Assembly (NCBI GenBank): GCA_900184925.1
Contig: FXYJ02000002.1
Coordinates: 310,001 to 374,000 of the forward strand
From: Ruminococcaceae bacterium HV4-5-B5C
GTDB lineage: Bacteria > Bacillota > Clostridia > Oscillospirales > Acutalibacteraceae
Reading direction: 5' to 3'
Length of the DNA: 64,000 nucleotides
Under the pieces are notes generated by a model. The model was not told the origin of the DNA. It searched no databases and saw nothing but the letters and a program-made list of their open reading frames with translations. A program made the translations under genes and the position numbers. Every line of letters begins with the position of its first letter. Positions within the stretch are counted from its first letter, which is position 1. Below are positions 51,147 to 59,571 of this stretch, piece by piece.

Positions 51147-52486
51147 TCCGGCGCCAGAAGCTTTTCAATGCTCCGCGCGACCGTTTCGGGCGCCCCGTCG
51201 GCGGGAACTGTGAAATCCGCAGCTTCGCGGTAAAGCGCAAGGCGTTCCCGGTAAAGGTTCCCCACCGCGTCCCGGTTGCCGGGGCGGTGCAGGAGCGGGC
51301 GGGCGGTGTCGTTTTTCAGCCGTTCCCGCACGGTTTCAAGAGAAGCGTCCAGCAGAACAACAATGCCGTTCGCCCGCAGGGCGTCGGCATTTTCTTTTTG
51401 CAGCAGTGTGCCGCCGCCTGCGGCGGCAACAAGGCCGGTTTCGGCTGCAAGCTGCCTTACGGCTTCGGATTCCATCCGGCGGAAAGCCTGCTCGCCTTTT
51501 TGGGCGAAGATCGCGGAAATTTTCATGCCTTCGCGCTGCTCGATATATTCGTCGAGGTCGACAAAGCGGCGGCCAAGCTGTTCGGCGAGGAGTCGGCCGC
51601 AGGTTGTTTTTCCGCTTCCCATGAAGCCGCAGAGGATGATGTTCCCGAACTGCCTGCGCACCTCCAGCGAGGTTTCTTCAGACAGGCGCTTCAGGTCCGC
51701 GTCGGCAAAGCGGGAATCGAGCCAGATTTCTTCGGCCGCGGCCGCCTGACACACGAGCATCCCCGCGCCGCCGACCGCCTTTTTGCCGAAGCGTTTTGCG
51801 AGGGCAAGCAGTCTTGTTTCGCCGGGGTTGTAGACAGCGTCGAACACGCAGGAGGAGTTTTCTACCAGTTCCTCCGGCGCGGCGCATGTTTCCGTGTGCG
51901 GGTACATCCCCGCGGGCGTGGCGTTGACGAGAATGTCCCACTTTCCGCTGAGGGCGGAGATCAGGCGGCTTTCCGCCCTTGCACCGGGAACGGCTGCACG
52001 CAGGTCGATGCAGAGACGTTCCGCCGCTGCAAGGCTGTGCTCCCGTGCGGCAATAGTGACCGCCGCACCCGCGTGCGCCGCTTCGAACGCGACGGCTCTG
52101 GCCGCTCCGCCCGCGCCGAGAACGGCGACGTTTCCGCAGAGAGAGACGCCCTCGCTTTCGAGCGCGCGCCGAAACCCTTCGCCGTCCGTGGTGTAGCCGG
52201 TCAGTGTTCCGTTTTCGTTTTTCACGGTGTTAACGGAACCGGACTCCGCTGCTTTCGGGTCAAGCGCGTCGAGCAGAGGAATAATCGACTGTTTATGGGG
52301 AATCGTGATGTTAAACCCGTCCAGTTCCCGCAGACGGCCCAGAAAAGAGGAGAGAGATTCCGGCGGAACGTCTTTCATGGCATAACGCGCGTTCGTTCCG
52401 GAAATCGAAAAAAGCCGGGTATGGAGGAACGGCGACATGCTGTGCCCGACCGGATGGCCAATCAGTGCAAAACTGCGTGGATTCAT
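51125..52486 (-). CDS. aroEK: Fused shikimate dehydrogenase-shikimate kinase (AroE-AroK)
   Basis: Residues 1-275 are AroE: G-H-P-V-G-H-S-M-S-P, N-I-T-I-P-H-K with the catalytic Lys, and the NADP loop G-A-G-G-A-A-R-A. Residues 285-453 are AroK: Walker A G-F-M-G-S-G-K-T-T, D-L-D, and the shikimate site A-A-G-G-G. AroE reduces dehydroshikimate to shikimate and AroK phosphorylates it, so consecutive steps are joined in one 453-residue chain. The gene is apart from the main aro operon. GAGGAGAG precedes the ATG. aroD/aroQ is not in the window. Confidence 0.95.
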   Translation of the reverse strand: MNPRSFALIGHPVGHSMSPFLHTRLFSISGTNARYAMKDVPPESLSSFLGRLRELDGFNITIPHKQSIIPLLDALDPKAAESGSVNTVKNENGTLTGYTTDGEGFRRALESEGVSLCGNVAVLGAGGAARAVAFEAAHAGAAVTIAAREHSLAAAERLCIDLRAAVPGARAESRLISALSGKWDILVNATPAGMYPHTETCAAPEELVENSSCVFDAVYNPGETRLLALAKRFGKKAVGGAGMLVCQAAAAEEIWLDSRFADADLKRLSEETSLEVRRQFGNIILCGFMGSGKTTCGRLLAEQLGRRFVDLDEYIEQREGMKISAIFAQKGEQAFRRMESEAVRQLAAETGLVAAAGGGTLLQKENADALRANGIVVLLDASLETVRERLKNDTARPLLHRPGNRDAVGNLYRERLALYREAADFTVPADGAPETVARSIEKLLAPDYRSDEL

Positions 52487-52520
52487 CGAAATCTCTCCTC
52501 AAAAAGAATTTAAAAAAATA

Positions 52521-52549
52521 TTGACAAAGACGGACTTTGCTAATAATAT
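52521..52549 (+). promoter_or_regulatory. acpP promoter
   Basis: TTGACA at 52521-52526, 17-base spacer, TAATAT at 52544-52549. No FapR-type palindrome was seen. Confidence 0.85.
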
Positions 52550-52675
52550 GTGGATAGGGTTTTGGTTCCCCGGGCAGGCCGCGGGGGATTTTTCCTTTTG
52601 TGGCAATTGTAACACGGTACTGTCCCCGCTGTCCACACAAGGAACTGTATTTTCAGGATGTTGAGGGACATCTAT
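52549..52675 (+). promoter_or_regulatory. acpP leader with possible attenuator
   Basis: The leader of about 140 bases contains CCCCG/CGGGG (about 52569-52588) followed by GATTTTT, like a weak terminator. TGTGGA near 52549 is complementary to TCCACA near 52632, which could enclose it. Conditional control of acpP is possible but unproven. Confidence 0.4.
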
Positions 52676-52693
52676 TTCTTAAGGAGGATCAAC

Positions 52694-52921
52694 ATGGTTT
52701 TAGAAAAGGTTAAGGCGATTCTGAGCGAGCAGTTTGATGTGGAGGAGGATACGATTACCCCCGAAACGAGTATTGCCGATGATCTTGGCGCCGATTCCCT
52801 GGACGTTGTAGATTTGCTGATGTCGATCGAGGATGAATTCGAGATCGAAGTTCCGGATGAGGACGTAGAAAGCCTCAAGACGGTCGGTGAACTGGTCAAA
52901 TACATCGAAGATCATCAGTGA
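52694..52921 (+). CDS. acpP: Acyl carrier protein
   Basis: AAGGAGGA precedes the ATG. The 75-residue acidic protein has the D-S-L-D motif with the phosphopantetheine Ser near residue 36. It carries acyl chains in fatty-acid synthesis. It stands alone here, since no fab genes adjoin it, and has its own promoter and terminator. Confidence 0.96.
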   Translation: MVLEKVKAILSEQFDVEEDTITPETSIADDLGADSLDVVDLLMSIEDEFEIEVPDEDVESLKTVGELVKYIEDHQ

Positions 52922-52945
52922 TTTGCGGCAGAATCTGCCTTTTTT

Positions 52946-52976
52946 AATCCGCCATGCCTTCGCATGGCGGATTTTT
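52946..52976 (+). terminator. Intrinsic terminator of acpP
   Basis: AATCCGCCATGC, CTTC, GCATGGCGGATTTTT. Confidence 0.92.
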
Positions 52977-53093
52977 ATGCCGCACGGACGGAAAACTTCC
53001 GCGAAAAGCCGGTTTTGCTTGAAAAAAAACCTGCCGGTCTTTATAATAAATAAAGTGTGACATGAAGAATAAAGCGAAAGGACGTTTCCGCTT

Positions 53094-54224
53094 TTGGAAC
53101 AGTTTGCTTTTCTGATCCGCGGCGTTCAGGGCCTTACCTGGCAGATGCTGGTGATGTGGGCCGTGGGCGGCCTGCTGATCTGGCTTGCCGTCAAAAAGGA
53201 CTTTGAGCCGTCGCTGCTCATCCCGATGGGTTTCGGAGCGATTCTTGTGAACCTGCCGTACACCGGCGTTCTTGGGAACAACGGCATCGTGCAGTGGCTG
53301 TACCATACCGGCATCAGCGCTTCGGAGGCCATGCCTCTGCTCCTGTTCGTCGGCATCGGGGCAATGATCGATTTCGGGCCGCTGCTTTCGAACCCGCGCA
53401 TGTTCCTGTTCGGCGGCGCAGCGCAGTTCGGCATCTTCTTTACGGTGCTGATGGCCGTGCTGCTCGGCTTCCCGCTCAAAGACGCCATGTCGGCGGGCGT
53501 GATCGGCGCGGCCGACGGGCCCACCTCCATTCTCGTGGCGCAGGTGCTCAAAAGCAACTACACCGGCGCCATTACCGTCGCGGCGTATTCGTACATGGCT
53601 CTGGTGCCGGTGATTCAACCGTTCGCCATCAGGCTGGTGACAACCAAAAAGGAACGCCGGATCCGCATGCCGTACCGGCCGGAATCGGTCTCCCAGACGA
53701 CGAAGATCCTGTTCCCGATCGTTGTAACGCTGATTGCCGGCATGATTGCGCCGGACTCCGTGGCTCTTGTCGGCTTCCTGATGTTCGGCAACCTGATCCG
53801 TGAATGCGGCAAGCTCGAAAGCCTGTGCAAGACGGCGGAAGGCCCGCTTGCAAACCTCATCACCATTTTCCTCGGCATCACGATTTCGTTCCAGATGCAG
53901 GCGGAGAAATTCGTGCGGTGGGACACGCTGCTCATCATGGCGCTCGGCCTTGTGGCCTTTGTGTTCGACACCATTGGCGGCGTGCTGTTTGCCAAGCTGA
54001 TGAACCTGTTCCTGCCTGAAGGGAAGAAGTTCAACCCAATGGTCGGCGCCGCCGGAATCTCGGCGTTCCCGATGTCGGCACGCGTGATTCAGAAAATGGG
54101 CCTCGAGGAAGACAACCAGAACCACCTGCTGATGCACGCTGTGGGCGCGAACGTGGCGGGGCAGATCGGCTCGGTCGTGGCGGGCGGCATTCTGCTGACG
54201 CTTGCGAAAACGCTGATTCACTAA
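53094..54224 (+). CDS. oadB: Na+-translocating decarboxylase beta subunit
   Basis: TTG 53094 is preceded by AAAGGA. The 376-residue protein has about nine to eleven membrane helices and the OadB/GcdB/MmdB signature: G-A-M-I-D-F-G-P-L near the N-terminus, G-A-A-D-G-P-T-S-I in the middle with the Na+-site Asp, and N-P-M-V-G-A-A-G-I-S-A-F-P-M late. It couples decarboxylation of carboxybiotin to Na+ export. The alpha (carboxyltransferase) and biotin carrier genes are not next to it. Confidence 0.93.
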   Translation: MEQFAFLIRGVQGLTWQMLVMWAVGGLLIWLAVKKDFEPSLLIPMGFGAILVNLPYTGVLGNNGIVQWLYHTGISASEAMPLLLFVGIGAMIDFGPLLSNPRMFLFGGAAQFGIFFTVLMAVLLGFPLKDAMSAGVIGAADGPTSILVAQVLKSNYTGAITVAAYSYMALVPVIQPFAIRLVTTKKERRIRMPYRPESVSQTTKILFPIVVTLIAGMIAPDSVALVGFLMFGNLIRECGKLESLCKTAEGPLANLITIFLGITISFQMQAEKFVRWDTLLIMALGLVAFVFDTIGGVLFAKLMNLFLPEGKKFNPMVGAAGISAFPMSARVIQKMGLEEDNQNHLLMHAVGANVAGQIGSVVAGGILLTLAKTLIH

Positions 54225-54237
54225 AGGAGGCGGAAGA

Positions 54238-54447
54238 ATGCATTTTCTTGATTATCAGGGCCCGATGGGCCCCGTGACAGGCGCCTCCACCGGAGCGGCG
54301 CTTCAGCTGATGGGGTTCGGCATGCTCGGCATCTTCCTTGTGATGGTGCTGATCTGCCTTCTGGTGGTAGTGCTGAACCATGTAACCGGAAAAAAGAAGA
54401 ACGGCGGCAGAAAAAACGGCGCGCGTTCTGAGAATAAGGGGAATTAA
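54238..54447 (+). CDS. Small single-span membrane protein, OadG-like gamma subunit candidate
   Basis: AAGGAGG lies before the ATG. The 69-residue protein has one membrane helix (residues 25-47), a short extracytoplasmic N-terminus with glycine and proline, and a basic K-K-K-N-G-G-R-K tail. The size, order right after oadB, and single helix match the gamma subunit of Na+-pumping decarboxylases, which anchors alpha to beta. No clear sequence motif proves it. It abuts proS with one base between. Confidence 0.7.
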   Translation: MHFLDYQGPMGPVTGASTGAALQLMGFGMLGIFLVMVLICLLVVVLNHVTGKKKNGGRKNGARSENKGN

Positions 54448-54448
54448 G

Positions 54449-55885
54449 ATGGCGGAACAAAAGAAAATGGTCGAAGCGATTACTCCCATGGAGCAGGACT
54501 TCGCCCAGTGGTACACCGATATTGTCAAGAAAGCGGAGCTGATGGACTACACCAGCGTGCGCGGATGCATGGTCATTGAGCCTTACGGCTGGGCCATCTG
54601 GGAGAACATTCAGCATCTTCTCGACACGCGCTTCAAGGAGCTTGGGCATGAAAACGTCTCCATGCCTCTGTTTATTCCGGAGAGCCTGCTCACAAAAGAG
54701 AAGGACCATGTGAAGGGCTTTGCGCCCGAGGTCGCATGGGTGACGATGGGCGGCGAGGAGAAGCTGCCGGAGCGCATGTGCGTGCGCCCGACCTCCGAAA
54801 CGCTGTTTTGTGACCATTACGCGCGGGTAATCCATTCCTGGCGCGATCTGCCGAAGCTGTACAACCAGTGGTGCTCGGTTGTCCGCTGGGAAAAGACGAC
54901 GCGCCCGTTCCTGCGCTCGGTGGAGTTCCACTGGCAGGAGGGCCACACCATGCACGAAACGGCGCAGGAGGCTATTGCTGAGACGGAGCAGATGTTGAAG
55001 GTTTATGCCGACTTCTGCGAGAATCAGCTTGCCATGCCGGTCATTAAGGGCCAGAAGACGGAGAGCGAGAAGTTCGCGGGCGCCGAGGCGACGTACACTA
55101 TCGAGGCGATGATGCATGACGGAAAGGCGCTGCAGTCCGGCACAAGCCATTACTTCGGGGACGGCTTTGCGAAGGCGTTCAACGTGACGTTCCAGGGCCG
55201 CGACAACTCCATCTGCCACCCGTTCCAGACTTCTTGGGGCATGAGCACGCGCATCATCGGCGGCATCATCATGACTCACGGCGACAACGACGGTCTTGTG
55301 CTCCCGCCCGCCGTCGCGCCGGTTCAGGTGATCATTGTGCCCGTCGCGCAGCACAAGCCGGGTGTGCTTGAAAAGGCTCAGGAGCTTCAGGCCCGCCTCA
55401 AGGGCCGTTTCCGTGTGAAGGTCGACGGCTCCGACCAGACGCCGGGCTGGAAATTCGCCCAGTATGAGATGAAGGGCGTCCCGCTCCGTCTTGAGATCGG
55501 GCCGAAGGATATTGCAAAGGACCAGTGCGTGCTGGTGCGCCGTACCGACCGCGAAAAGGTCTTCACTCCGCTTGACGGGCTCGAAGATGCCGTTGCGGAG
55601 CAGCTCGAGGCCGTTCGGAAGCAGATGTACGACCGTGCGCTTGAGCGCCGCGAGGGCATGACCTACGAAGCGAAAAACCTTGACGACATGAAGGCGATTG
55701 CCGACGCAAAGCCGGGCCTTGTGAAAGCCATGTGGTGCGGCGACGCCGCCTGCGAAGCGAAGATCAAGGAAGTTGCGGGCCTTTCCTCCCGCTGCATCCC
55801 GTTCGAGCAGGAGCATCCTTCCGACGTCTGCGCATGCTGCGGTAAACCGGCCGACAAAATGGTCTACTGGGGCAAGGCATATTAA
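54449..55885 (+). CDS. proS: Prolyl-tRNA synthetase, archaeal/eukaryotic type
   Basis: AAGGGGA precedes the ATG. The 478-residue class II enzyme has motif 2 (R-x-x-x-F, with F-H-W-Q-E-G-H-T) and R-P-T-S-E-T, lacks the bacterial editing insertion, and ends with a zinc domain (C-x-x-x-C, then C-A-C-C) and a C-terminal Tyr. This ProS type has no INS editing domain, so the free-standing YbaK in the window could clear Cys-tRNA(Pro). It is third in a run with oadB and the small protein. Confidence 0.95.
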   Translation: MAEQKKMVEAITPMEQDFAQWYTDIVKKAELMDYTSVRGCMVIEPYGWAIWENIQHLLDTRFKELGHENVSMPLFIPESLLTKEKDHVKGFAPEVAWVTMGGEEKLPERMCVRPTSETLFCDHYARVIHSWRDLPKLYNQWCSVVRWEKTTRPFLRSVEFHWQEGHTMHETAQEAIAETEQMLKVYADFCENQLAMPVIKGQKTESEKFAGAEATYTIEAMMHDGKALQSGTSHYFGDGFAKAFNVTFQGRDNSICHPFQTSWGMSTRIIGGIIMTHGDNDGLVLPPAVAPVQVIIVPVAQHKPGVLEKAQELQARLKGRFRVKVDGSDQTPGWKFAQYEMKGVPLRLEIGPKDIAKDQCVLVRRTDREKVFTPLDGLEDAVAEQLEAVRKQMYDRALERREGMTYEAKNLDDMKAIADAKPGLVKAMWCGDAACEAKIKEVAGLSSRCIPFEQEHPSDVCACCGKPADKMVYWGKAY

Positions 55886-55907
55886 GATCGAATCGCAAAG
55901 AGAATGC

Positions 55908-55940
55908 AGAGGGCCGCGGAATTTTCCGCGGCCCTTTTTT
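55908..55940 (+). terminator. Intrinsic terminator of proS
   Basis: AGAGGGCCGCGGAA and TTCCGCGGCCCTTTTTT form the hairpin and T-tract. Confidence 0.88.
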
Positions 55941-55950
55941 GCGCACCAAA

Positions 55951-55987
55951 ATAAAGAGCCGCACCCGGATTCCGGGTGCGGCTCTTG
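55951..55987 (-). terminator. Intrinsic terminator of pta
   Basis: Read leftward, AAGAGCCGCACCCGG and CCGGGTGCGGCTCTT form a hairpin followed by TATTTTGG. It adjoins the proS terminator, so the convergent genes have one each. Confidence 0.85.
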
Positions 55988-56005
55988 GCATTCTCATGGA
56001 AGAAC

Positions 56006-57001
56006 TTATTTCGTGTTCTGCGCCTGTACGGCCGTAATAGCGATGACACCGACGATGTCCTCAGCCTTGCAGCCACGGGAAAGATCGTTGACCGGCTTCG
56101 CAATGCCCTGCAGGATCGGGCCGTAGGCGTCCGCTTTTGCGAGGCGCTCCACAAGCTTGTAGCAGATGTTGCCGACGTTCAGGTCCGGGAACACAAGCAC
56201 GTTTGCATGGCCCGCAACCTTGCTGCCCGGGGCCTTGGACTGCCCGACGGACGGAACGAGAGCAGCGTCCGCCTGCAGCTCGCCGTCGAGCATCAGGTCG
56301 GGAGCTTTTTCTTTCGCAAGCTTTGTTGCCTCAGCAACTTTGTCGACGAGCGCGTCTTTGCCGCTGCCGTAGCTGGAGAACGAAAGCATGGCAACCTTCG
56401 GTTCCGCGCCGACGATGGCTTTGAACGACTTTGCGGATGCGATGGCGATCTCGGAGAGCTCATCCGCGTTCGGGTTAATGTTCAGGCCGCAGTCCGCAAA
56501 CACGAACGTGCCGTTTTCGCCGTATTCGCAGTTCGGAACGGAAATGAGGAAGAAGCCGGAAACGAGCTTTGAGTCGGGAGCCGTGCGCACAATCTGCAGC
56601 GCCGGGCGAAGCGTGTTCGCCGTGGAGTGGCACGCGCCGGAGACCATGCCGTCGGCTGCGCCCTTTTTGACCATCATGACGCCGAAATAGGTTGCGTCGC
56701 GCATCATTTCATCGGCCTTTTCGGGGGTCATGCCCTTGGCCTTGCGCATTTCATAAAAGGTTTTGGCGTAGTCCTCGTGGAGCGGAGTGTTCGCCGGGTC
56801 GACGATCTGCACGCCGGTGAGGTCAAGCCCCGCAGCGGTTGTTTTGACTTCGCTCTCGCTGCCGAGAAGAATCACATTTGCAATGCCCTGCTTCATTGCT
56901 TCGGCGGCGGCTTCCACAACGCGCCTGTCGTTGCCTTCCGGCAGGACGATCGTTTTCTTGTCCGCTTTCGCGCGTTCGATGGTTCTTTCCATAAAGTTCA
57001 T
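56006..57001 (-). CDS. pta: Phosphate acetyltransferase
   Basis: ATG 57001 (MNFMER) has GAGAGG nine bases upstream. The 331-residue protein is a PTA_PTB domain enzyme with V-L-P-E-G-N-D-R-R, D-G-M-V-S-G-A near the active site and T-A-P-D-S-K-L-V-S-G-F. It interconverts acetyl-CoA and acetyl phosphate for acetate production. ackA, its usual downstream partner, is not here, since a terminator follows. A TATAAT on the minus strand at 57124-57129 is the likely -10. Confidence 0.94.
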   Translation of the reverse strand: MNFMERTIERAKADKKTIVLPEGNDRRVVEAAAEAMKQGIANVILLGSESEVKTTAAGLDLTGVQIVDPANTPLHEDYAKTFYEMRKAKGMTPEKADEMMRDATYFGVMMVKKGAADGMVSGACHSTANTLRPALQIVRTAPDSKLVSGFFLISVPNCEYGENGTFVFADCGLNINPNADELSEIAIASAKSFKAIVGAEPKVAMLSFSSYGSGKDALVDKVAEATKLAKEKAPDLMLDGELQADAALVPSVGQSKAPGSKVAGHANVLVFPDLNVGNICYKLVERLAKADAYGPILQGIAKPVNDLSRGCKAEDIVGVIAITAVQAQNTK

Positions 57002-57297
57002 GGGAAACATCCTCTCTTTTTGAAATGTTGCGGCGGCGGTTCCAGTCACACAAATATTCCGGAAAATTCCGGTTTCCGGAGCCGGCAGGAAGATCCCCTG
57101 CGGGCTCGAATCACCACACTGCTATTATAACGCCGAATCGTACGGAAAAAAAGGGATGTTCGGTAAATATAGGATAGAGAAACCGGTGAGAAGAAAACAA
57201 AATCAGACAAGACGGTTTGCAAAATTGGGAATATATGTAGCTTTGGCGTTTCTGTAATGATAGAATGAGTGCAAGTCATTCAGAAAGGGCGATTCGC

Positions 57298-57513
57298 ATG
57301 TACAGAAAAATCAACCGGATCCTGAACGTTTTTCTTGTACTGATCGGCTGTGTGTTAACCGGAATTGCGTTTGTTCCGGGCATTTGGATATGGCTGTTCT
57401 CCTGCCTCGGGCCGGATGCTTACGGCGTTTTTCCGGCCTTGTCTCTGATTTTTGCAATTGTTTCTTTTGCTAAATTTAATTTTGTGTATGACAGAATGAA
57501 GAAAGAAAAGTAA
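57298..57513 (+). CDS. Small two-helix membrane protein, unknown function
   Basis: AAAGGG lies eight bases before the ATG at 57298. The 71-residue protein is mainly hydrophobic, with helices at about residues 8-28 and 32-55 and a basic tail. I recognise no family. TAGAAT near 57261 may be its -10. The next gene has its own promoter, so it is probably monocistronic. Confidence 0.5.
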   Translation: MYRKINRILNVFLVLIGCVLTGIAFVPGIWIWLFSCLGPDAYGVFPALSLIFAIVSFAKFNFVYDRMKKEK

Positions 57514-57644
57514 AACGGGTATTTCTGATTTCAGGTTTTTCCAGGTAATATTTCGTTCTGGTTTGTGTTCGGAAAACCGTGGCAGGAGCAGCCGAATTTC
57601 CGGAAGCGGCGCAGCAAGGAATTGTTAAAAGTTTGATTATCGTA

Positions 57645-57673
57645 TTGATTCAAAAGCGTGAATCCGCTATAAT
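57645..57673 (+). promoter_or_regulatory. Promoter of the Fe-S scaffold/GGGtGRT pair
   Basis: TTGATT at 57645-57650, 17-base spacer, TATAAT at 57668-57673. The remaining spacer from 57514 holds no gene. Confidence 0.8.
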
Positions 57674-57717
57674 GAAAAAAGTGTTTCGGGTAATCGAATA
57701 CCGAAAGGAGTACCGAT

Positions 57718-58410
57718 ATGAATTATTCCGCAGAAGTGGAAAAAATGTGTGTCGTCACAAAGGGCCCCAAGCATGGCCCGGCCCCGATTCCGGAAGAAGG
57801 AAAATGGGTAAAAGCTTATGAGATCAAGGATATTTCCGGCCTGACCCACGGCGTGGGCTGGTGCGCTCCTCAGCAGGGCGCCTGCAAGCTGACGCTGAAC
57901 GTGAAGGACGGCGTTGTGCAGGAGGCTCTCGTTGAGACCATCGGCTGCTCCGGCATGACCCATTCGGCAGCTATGGCCGCCGAAATTCTGCCGGGCAAGA
58001 CCATCCTCGAATGCCTCAACACCGACCTCGTCTGCGACGCCATCAACGTCGCCATGCGCGAGCTGTTCAAACAGATCGTCTACGGCCGCAGCCAGACTGC
58101 GTTCTCCGAGGGCGGCCTGCCGATCGGCGCGGGTCTTGAAGACCTCGGCAAGGGCCTGCGTTCGCAGGTCGGCACGATGTACAGCACCGGCGCAAAGGGC
58201 GTCCGCTACCTCGAGATGACCGAAGGCTACGTCATTAAACTTGCCCTCGACGAGAACAGCGAAGTCATCGGCTACCAGTACGTGAAACTCGGCAAGATGA
58301 TGGAGGATATCCGTCACGGCACGAGCCCGGACGAAGCCTACAAAAAGAATGTCGGCCAGTACGGCCGCTTCGACAACGCGGCGAAGTATATCGATCCGCG
58401 TGAAGAATAA
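57718..58410 (+). CDS. NifU-like iron-sulfur cluster assembly scaffold family protein
   Basis: AAAGGAG precedes the ATG. The 230-residue protein has Cys residues in G-W-C-A-P-Q-Q-G-A-C and E-T-I-G-C-S-G-M-T-H, recalling NifU/IscU scaffolds. In many anaerobic Clostridia this gene is annotated as Fe-S scaffold protein and is followed by the GGGtGRT protein, as here at 25 bases. The role of the pair has not been defined. Confidence 0.78.
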   Translation: MNYSAEVEKMCVVTKGPKHGPAPIPEEGKWVKAYEIKDISGLTHGVGWCAPQQGACKLTLNVKDGVVQEALVETIGCSGMTHSAAMAAEILPGKTILECLNTDLVCDAINVAMRELFKQIVYGRSQTAFSEGGLPIGAGLEDLGKGLRSQVGTMYSTGAKGVRYLEMTEGYVIKLALDENSEVIGYQYVKLGKMMEDIRHGTSPDEAYKKNVGQYGRFDNAAKYIDPREE

Positions 58411-58435
58411 GGCTATATAAAGGAGGACAAGCGAA

Positions 58436-59440
58436 ATGGCTAATGATGTCATGTTCGAAGGTAAAGAAAGAAGAATGGCCAAAATCGAGAAATGTCTTGC
58501 CGAGTATGGCCTTGGAAGCCTTGAAGAAGCACGCGACCTGTGCCTTTCCAAAGGTGTGGATGCTGCAGCAATCGTCAAGGGCGTACAGGGTATTGCGTTT
58601 GAAAACGCATGCTGGGCATACACTCTCGGCTGCGCAATCGGCCTCAAGACCGGCGTGAAATCCGCTGCCGAAGCAGCCGAAAAAATCGGTGTCGGCCTTG
58701 AATCCTTCACGATTCCCGGTTCTGTTGCAGAACAGCGCAAAGTCGGCATCGGCCACGGCAATCTCGGCGCAATGCTTCTGAAAGACGAGACGAAGTGCTT
58801 CTGCTTCCTCGCAGGCCACGAATCCTTCGCGGCTGCGGAAGGTGCCATCGGTATTGCACGTTCGGCCAACTCTGCACGCAAAGAGCCGCTGCGCGTAATT
58901 CTGAACGGCCTCGGCAAAGATGCGGCCTATATTATTTCCCGCATCAACGGCTTCACCTATGTGAAGACCGACTTCGATTATTTTGCAGATGAACTCCACG
59001 TTGTGGAAACACGCTCCTTCTCCGAGGGCGAGCGCGCTGCCGTCAAATGCTACGGTGCCAACGATGTCCGTGAGGGCGTTGCCATCATGCAGAGCGAGGG
59101 CGTGGACGTTTCCATCACCGGAAACTCAACCAACCCGGTTCGGTTCCAGCATCTTGTGGCGGGCACCTACAAGAAATGGGCAATCGACAATAAGAAAAAG
59201 TACTTCTCCGTTGCGAGCGGCGGCGGCACCGGCCGTACCCTGCATCCGGACAACATGGGCGCAGGCCCGGCTTCTTACGGTCTGACGGATTCCCTGGGCC
59301 GCATCCACGGCGACGCGCAGTTCGCGGGCTCTTCGTCCGTCCCGGCGCACGTCGAGATGATGGGCCTCATCGGCATGGGTAACAACCCGATGGTCGGCGC
59401 TACGGTCGCCTGCGCGGTTGCAGTCTACAAGGCAATGTAA
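58436..59440 (+). CDS. GGGtGRT protein, conserved and uncharacterised
   Basis: AAGGAGGA precedes the ATG. The 334-residue protein contains S-G-G-G-T-G-R-T-L-H-P-D, the motif after which the family is named, and is otherwise a soluble alpha/beta protein with many glycines and a conserved G-H-G-N-L-G. It has no signal peptide. It always appears next to the NifU-like partner in genomes I recall. Function unknown; it may act on the cluster or be a metal-linked enzyme. Confidence 0.9.
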   Translation: MANDVMFEGKERRMAKIEKCLAEYGLGSLEEARDLCLSKGVDAAAIVKGVQGIAFENACWAYTLGCAIGLKTGVKSAAEAAEKIGVGLESFTIPGSVAEQRKVGIGHGNLGAMLLKDETKCFCFLAGHESFAAAEGAIGIARSANSARKEPLRVILNGLGKDAAYIISRINGFTYVKTDFDYFADELHVVETRSFSEGERAAVKCYGANDVREGVAIMQSEGVDVSITGNSTNPVRFQHLVAGTYKKWAIDNKKKYFSVASGGGTGRTLHPDNMGAGPASYGLTDSLGRIHGDAQFAGSSSVPAHVEMMGLIGMGNNPMVGATVACAVAVYKAM

Positions 59441-59458
59441 ATTTCTGAAGCAGTGCAC

Positions 59459-59498
59459 AAAACTCCCGGCTCCCCGAAGGGGAAGCCGGGAGTTTTTC
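59459..59498. terminator. Terminator between the GGGtGRT gene and the convergent membrane-protein gene
   Basis: AAACTCCCGGCT and AGCCGGGAGTTTTT pair, with an inner CCC-GAAG-GGG. Symmetric enough for both strands. Confidence 0.92.
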
Positions 59499-59571
59499 TT
59501 GTAATTCGAACATTTCCGGCTATGCCGGAAATTCAAAAAGCGTTTGCAGAGAAAGTGGGTTGGCAAGTTCA

